From an uncultured bacterium (GTDB lineage Bacteria > Bacillota > Clostridia > Oscillospirales > Acutalibacteraceae): 13,795 nucleotides of DNA. Where the stretch lies: contig CAJMRT010000049.1 in NCBI GenBank assembly GCA_905215855.1, positions 1 to 13,795 on the forward strand. Direction: 5' to 3'. The position numbers were made by a program, and so were the translations under genes. Shown here in pieces: positions 13,244 to 13,795 of the stretch (position 1 is its first letter; every line of letters begins with the position of its first letter). The notes beneath the pieces were generated by a model that did not search any database, had not been told where the DNA came from, and saw nothing but the letters and a program-made list of their open reading frames with translations.

Positions 13244-13284
13244 CCCCTCACCCACTTTTTACGGTGGATGAGGGGAATTTTTTT
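13244..13284 (+). terminator. Terminator of the small-gene cassette
   Basis: CCCCTCACCCAC (13244-13255) pairs with GTGGATGAGGGG (13264-13275) with a single C-A mismatch and an eight-base loop, followed by AA and seven T residues (13278-13284). It lies seven bases after the helix-turn-helix stop codon. It may also slow transcripts from the convergent amidase gene, although the minus-strand U tail is poor. Confidence 0.92.
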
Positions 13285-13310
13285 GCAATTATGTATTTGA
13301 TTATTTTAGA

Positions 13311-13795
13311 TTACTTGATTTTCGCCGTGTAATCAAGTGCAATCCAGCCTGCACCGCTTTTGAGTTTACCCCACTTTTTAGCGCCTGTGCCTGTTTTTTC
13401 GGCAACAATCGTGTATGCTCCGCCCTTGGGGATTGAGCCGCACACGGCATAGTTTGTGCCTGCACCTTTGCGGATATTTACGCCGTTCGATGATGTAATC
13501 TTTACAAGGTATGGCTTAAAGGCTGATGTGCTCGGCTTTGTTGTCGGGGTTGACGGTTTTGCGGTTGCTGATGATGAGCTTGCCGACTTATATGTAATGC
13601 CGTAGTAGTTGCACAAGCCTTTGCAGATTGCCTCTCCGATAGCCGTTGTGTTCTTTCTTATCCAGTCCGAACCCGTCACGGTATCGTGAAATTCGCACTC
13701 AACATATACGGACAATGCTTTCGGAACATTGATTTCGTAAAGGTCGGTTTTGTAGCTGACTGAATCGTCCTTGCCGGGCGAGATTGCTCCGAGGG
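13311..13795 (-). CDS. N-acetylmuramoyl-L-alanine amidase with SH3 domain, partial (5' end outside window)
   Basis: The minus-strand frame stays open to the window edge. It adds at least LGAISPGKDDSV...YEINVPKA before the first listed start (a TTG at 13715), so the gene continues beyond the window. The visible part is the end of an Amidase_3-type domain, with ALSVYVECEFHDT carrying the metal-binding/catalytic Glu and DWIRKNTTAIGEAICKGL forming the last helix. A Ser/Thr/Pro/Ala linker (SASSSSATAKPSTPTTKPST) follows, then a C-terminal SH3 cell-wall-binding domain with VNIRKGAGTNYAVCGSI and a KWGKLKSGAGWIAL end. These enzymes cut the bond between N-acetylmuramic acid and L-alanine in peptidoglycan. 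This catalytic-linker-SH3 layout is typical of clostridial phage endolysins and some autolysins. Its position fits a prophage-like edge. Confidence 0.9.
   Translation of the reverse strand, partial: LGAISPGKDDSVSYKTDLYEINVPKALSVYVECEFHDTVTGSDWIRKNTTAIGEAICKGLCNYYGITYKSASSSSATAKPSTPTTKPSTSAFKPYLVKITSSNGVNIRKGAGTNYAVCGSIPKGGAYTIVAEKTGTGAKKWGKLKSGAGWIALDYTAKIK

Noticed and set aside
12940..13255. Two minus-strand ORFs of 76 and 69 residues
   Set aside because: Both are antisense to the coupled mini-genes and run into the terminator; start contexts are poor.
1..13795. CRISPR arrays, insertion sequences, rRNA genes
   Set aside because: No regularly spaced repeats, no transposase-like reading frame with terminal inverted repeats, and no rRNA-like stretch were seen.

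Overview
The window looks like a piece of a low-to-mid GC Firmicutes genome. It is probably a gut Clostridia of the Oscillospiraceae/Ruminococcus/Eubacterium siraeum kind. This is an inference from AGGAGG-type ribosome binding sites, housekeeping promoters close to TTGACA-17-TATAAT, U-tailed intrinsic terminators, a tRNA-Met(CAT) of the clostridial type, and a gene set (glgB, TetR, CPA2 antiporter, DUF1015, NimA-like flavoprotein) common there. No species call is possible from the sequence alone.

Left part (1-4600). The window opens inside metK (S-adenosylmethionine synthase), whose homology stops abruptly near base 297, about 100 residues short of the family's normal end. Running toward it on the minus strand are two short units. 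The first is a GT39-like membrane glycosyltransferase followed by a patatin-like phospholipase, with a clear promoter and a structured leader. After a terminator hairpin come a multi-pass membrane protein of unknown family and a Fic-domain protein whose catalytic His is replaced by Gln.

Middle (4600-9340). glgB (glycogen branching enzyme) stands alone on the minus strand, without glgC/D/A next to it, and carries a 124-residue Lys/Ala/Glu-rich C-terminal tail. It shares a divergent intergenic region with a TetR-family regulator, which has a perfect consensus promoter and a TTG start. Downstream of tetR is a CPA2-type cation:proton antiporter. Its ribosome binding site directly follows a compact two-tier RNA hairpin, a good candidate for a cis-acting ion-responsive element. 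A 13-bp terminator closes the antiporter unit and separates it from the next, convergent operon.

Right-middle (9361-12240). A three-gene minus-strand operon runs DUF1015 protein -> NimA-like/PNPOx flavoprotein -> asparaginase-like protein. The first two genes overlap by one base (TAATG). The asparaginase-like protein seems to have Arg where the family has its catalytic Lys. A good promoter precedes the operon.

Right end (12290-13795). A tRNA-Met(CAT) gene has its own consensus promoter and a strong terminator. Immediately beyond it the character changes to very small genes: a 32-residue membrane peptide, a 55-residue two-helix membrane protein and a 58-residue helix-turn-helix protein, the last two overlapping by 8 bases. 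These lie behind a promoter whose spacer and -10 contain a perfect 8+8 bp palindrome. They are convergent with a partial N-acetylmuramoyl-L-alanine amidase with an SH3 domain, endolysin-like, which runs off the window. The placement next to a tRNA 3' end, the tiny regulator and the lysin suggest the edge of a prophage or other integrated element. No integrase and no second attachment copy is visible.
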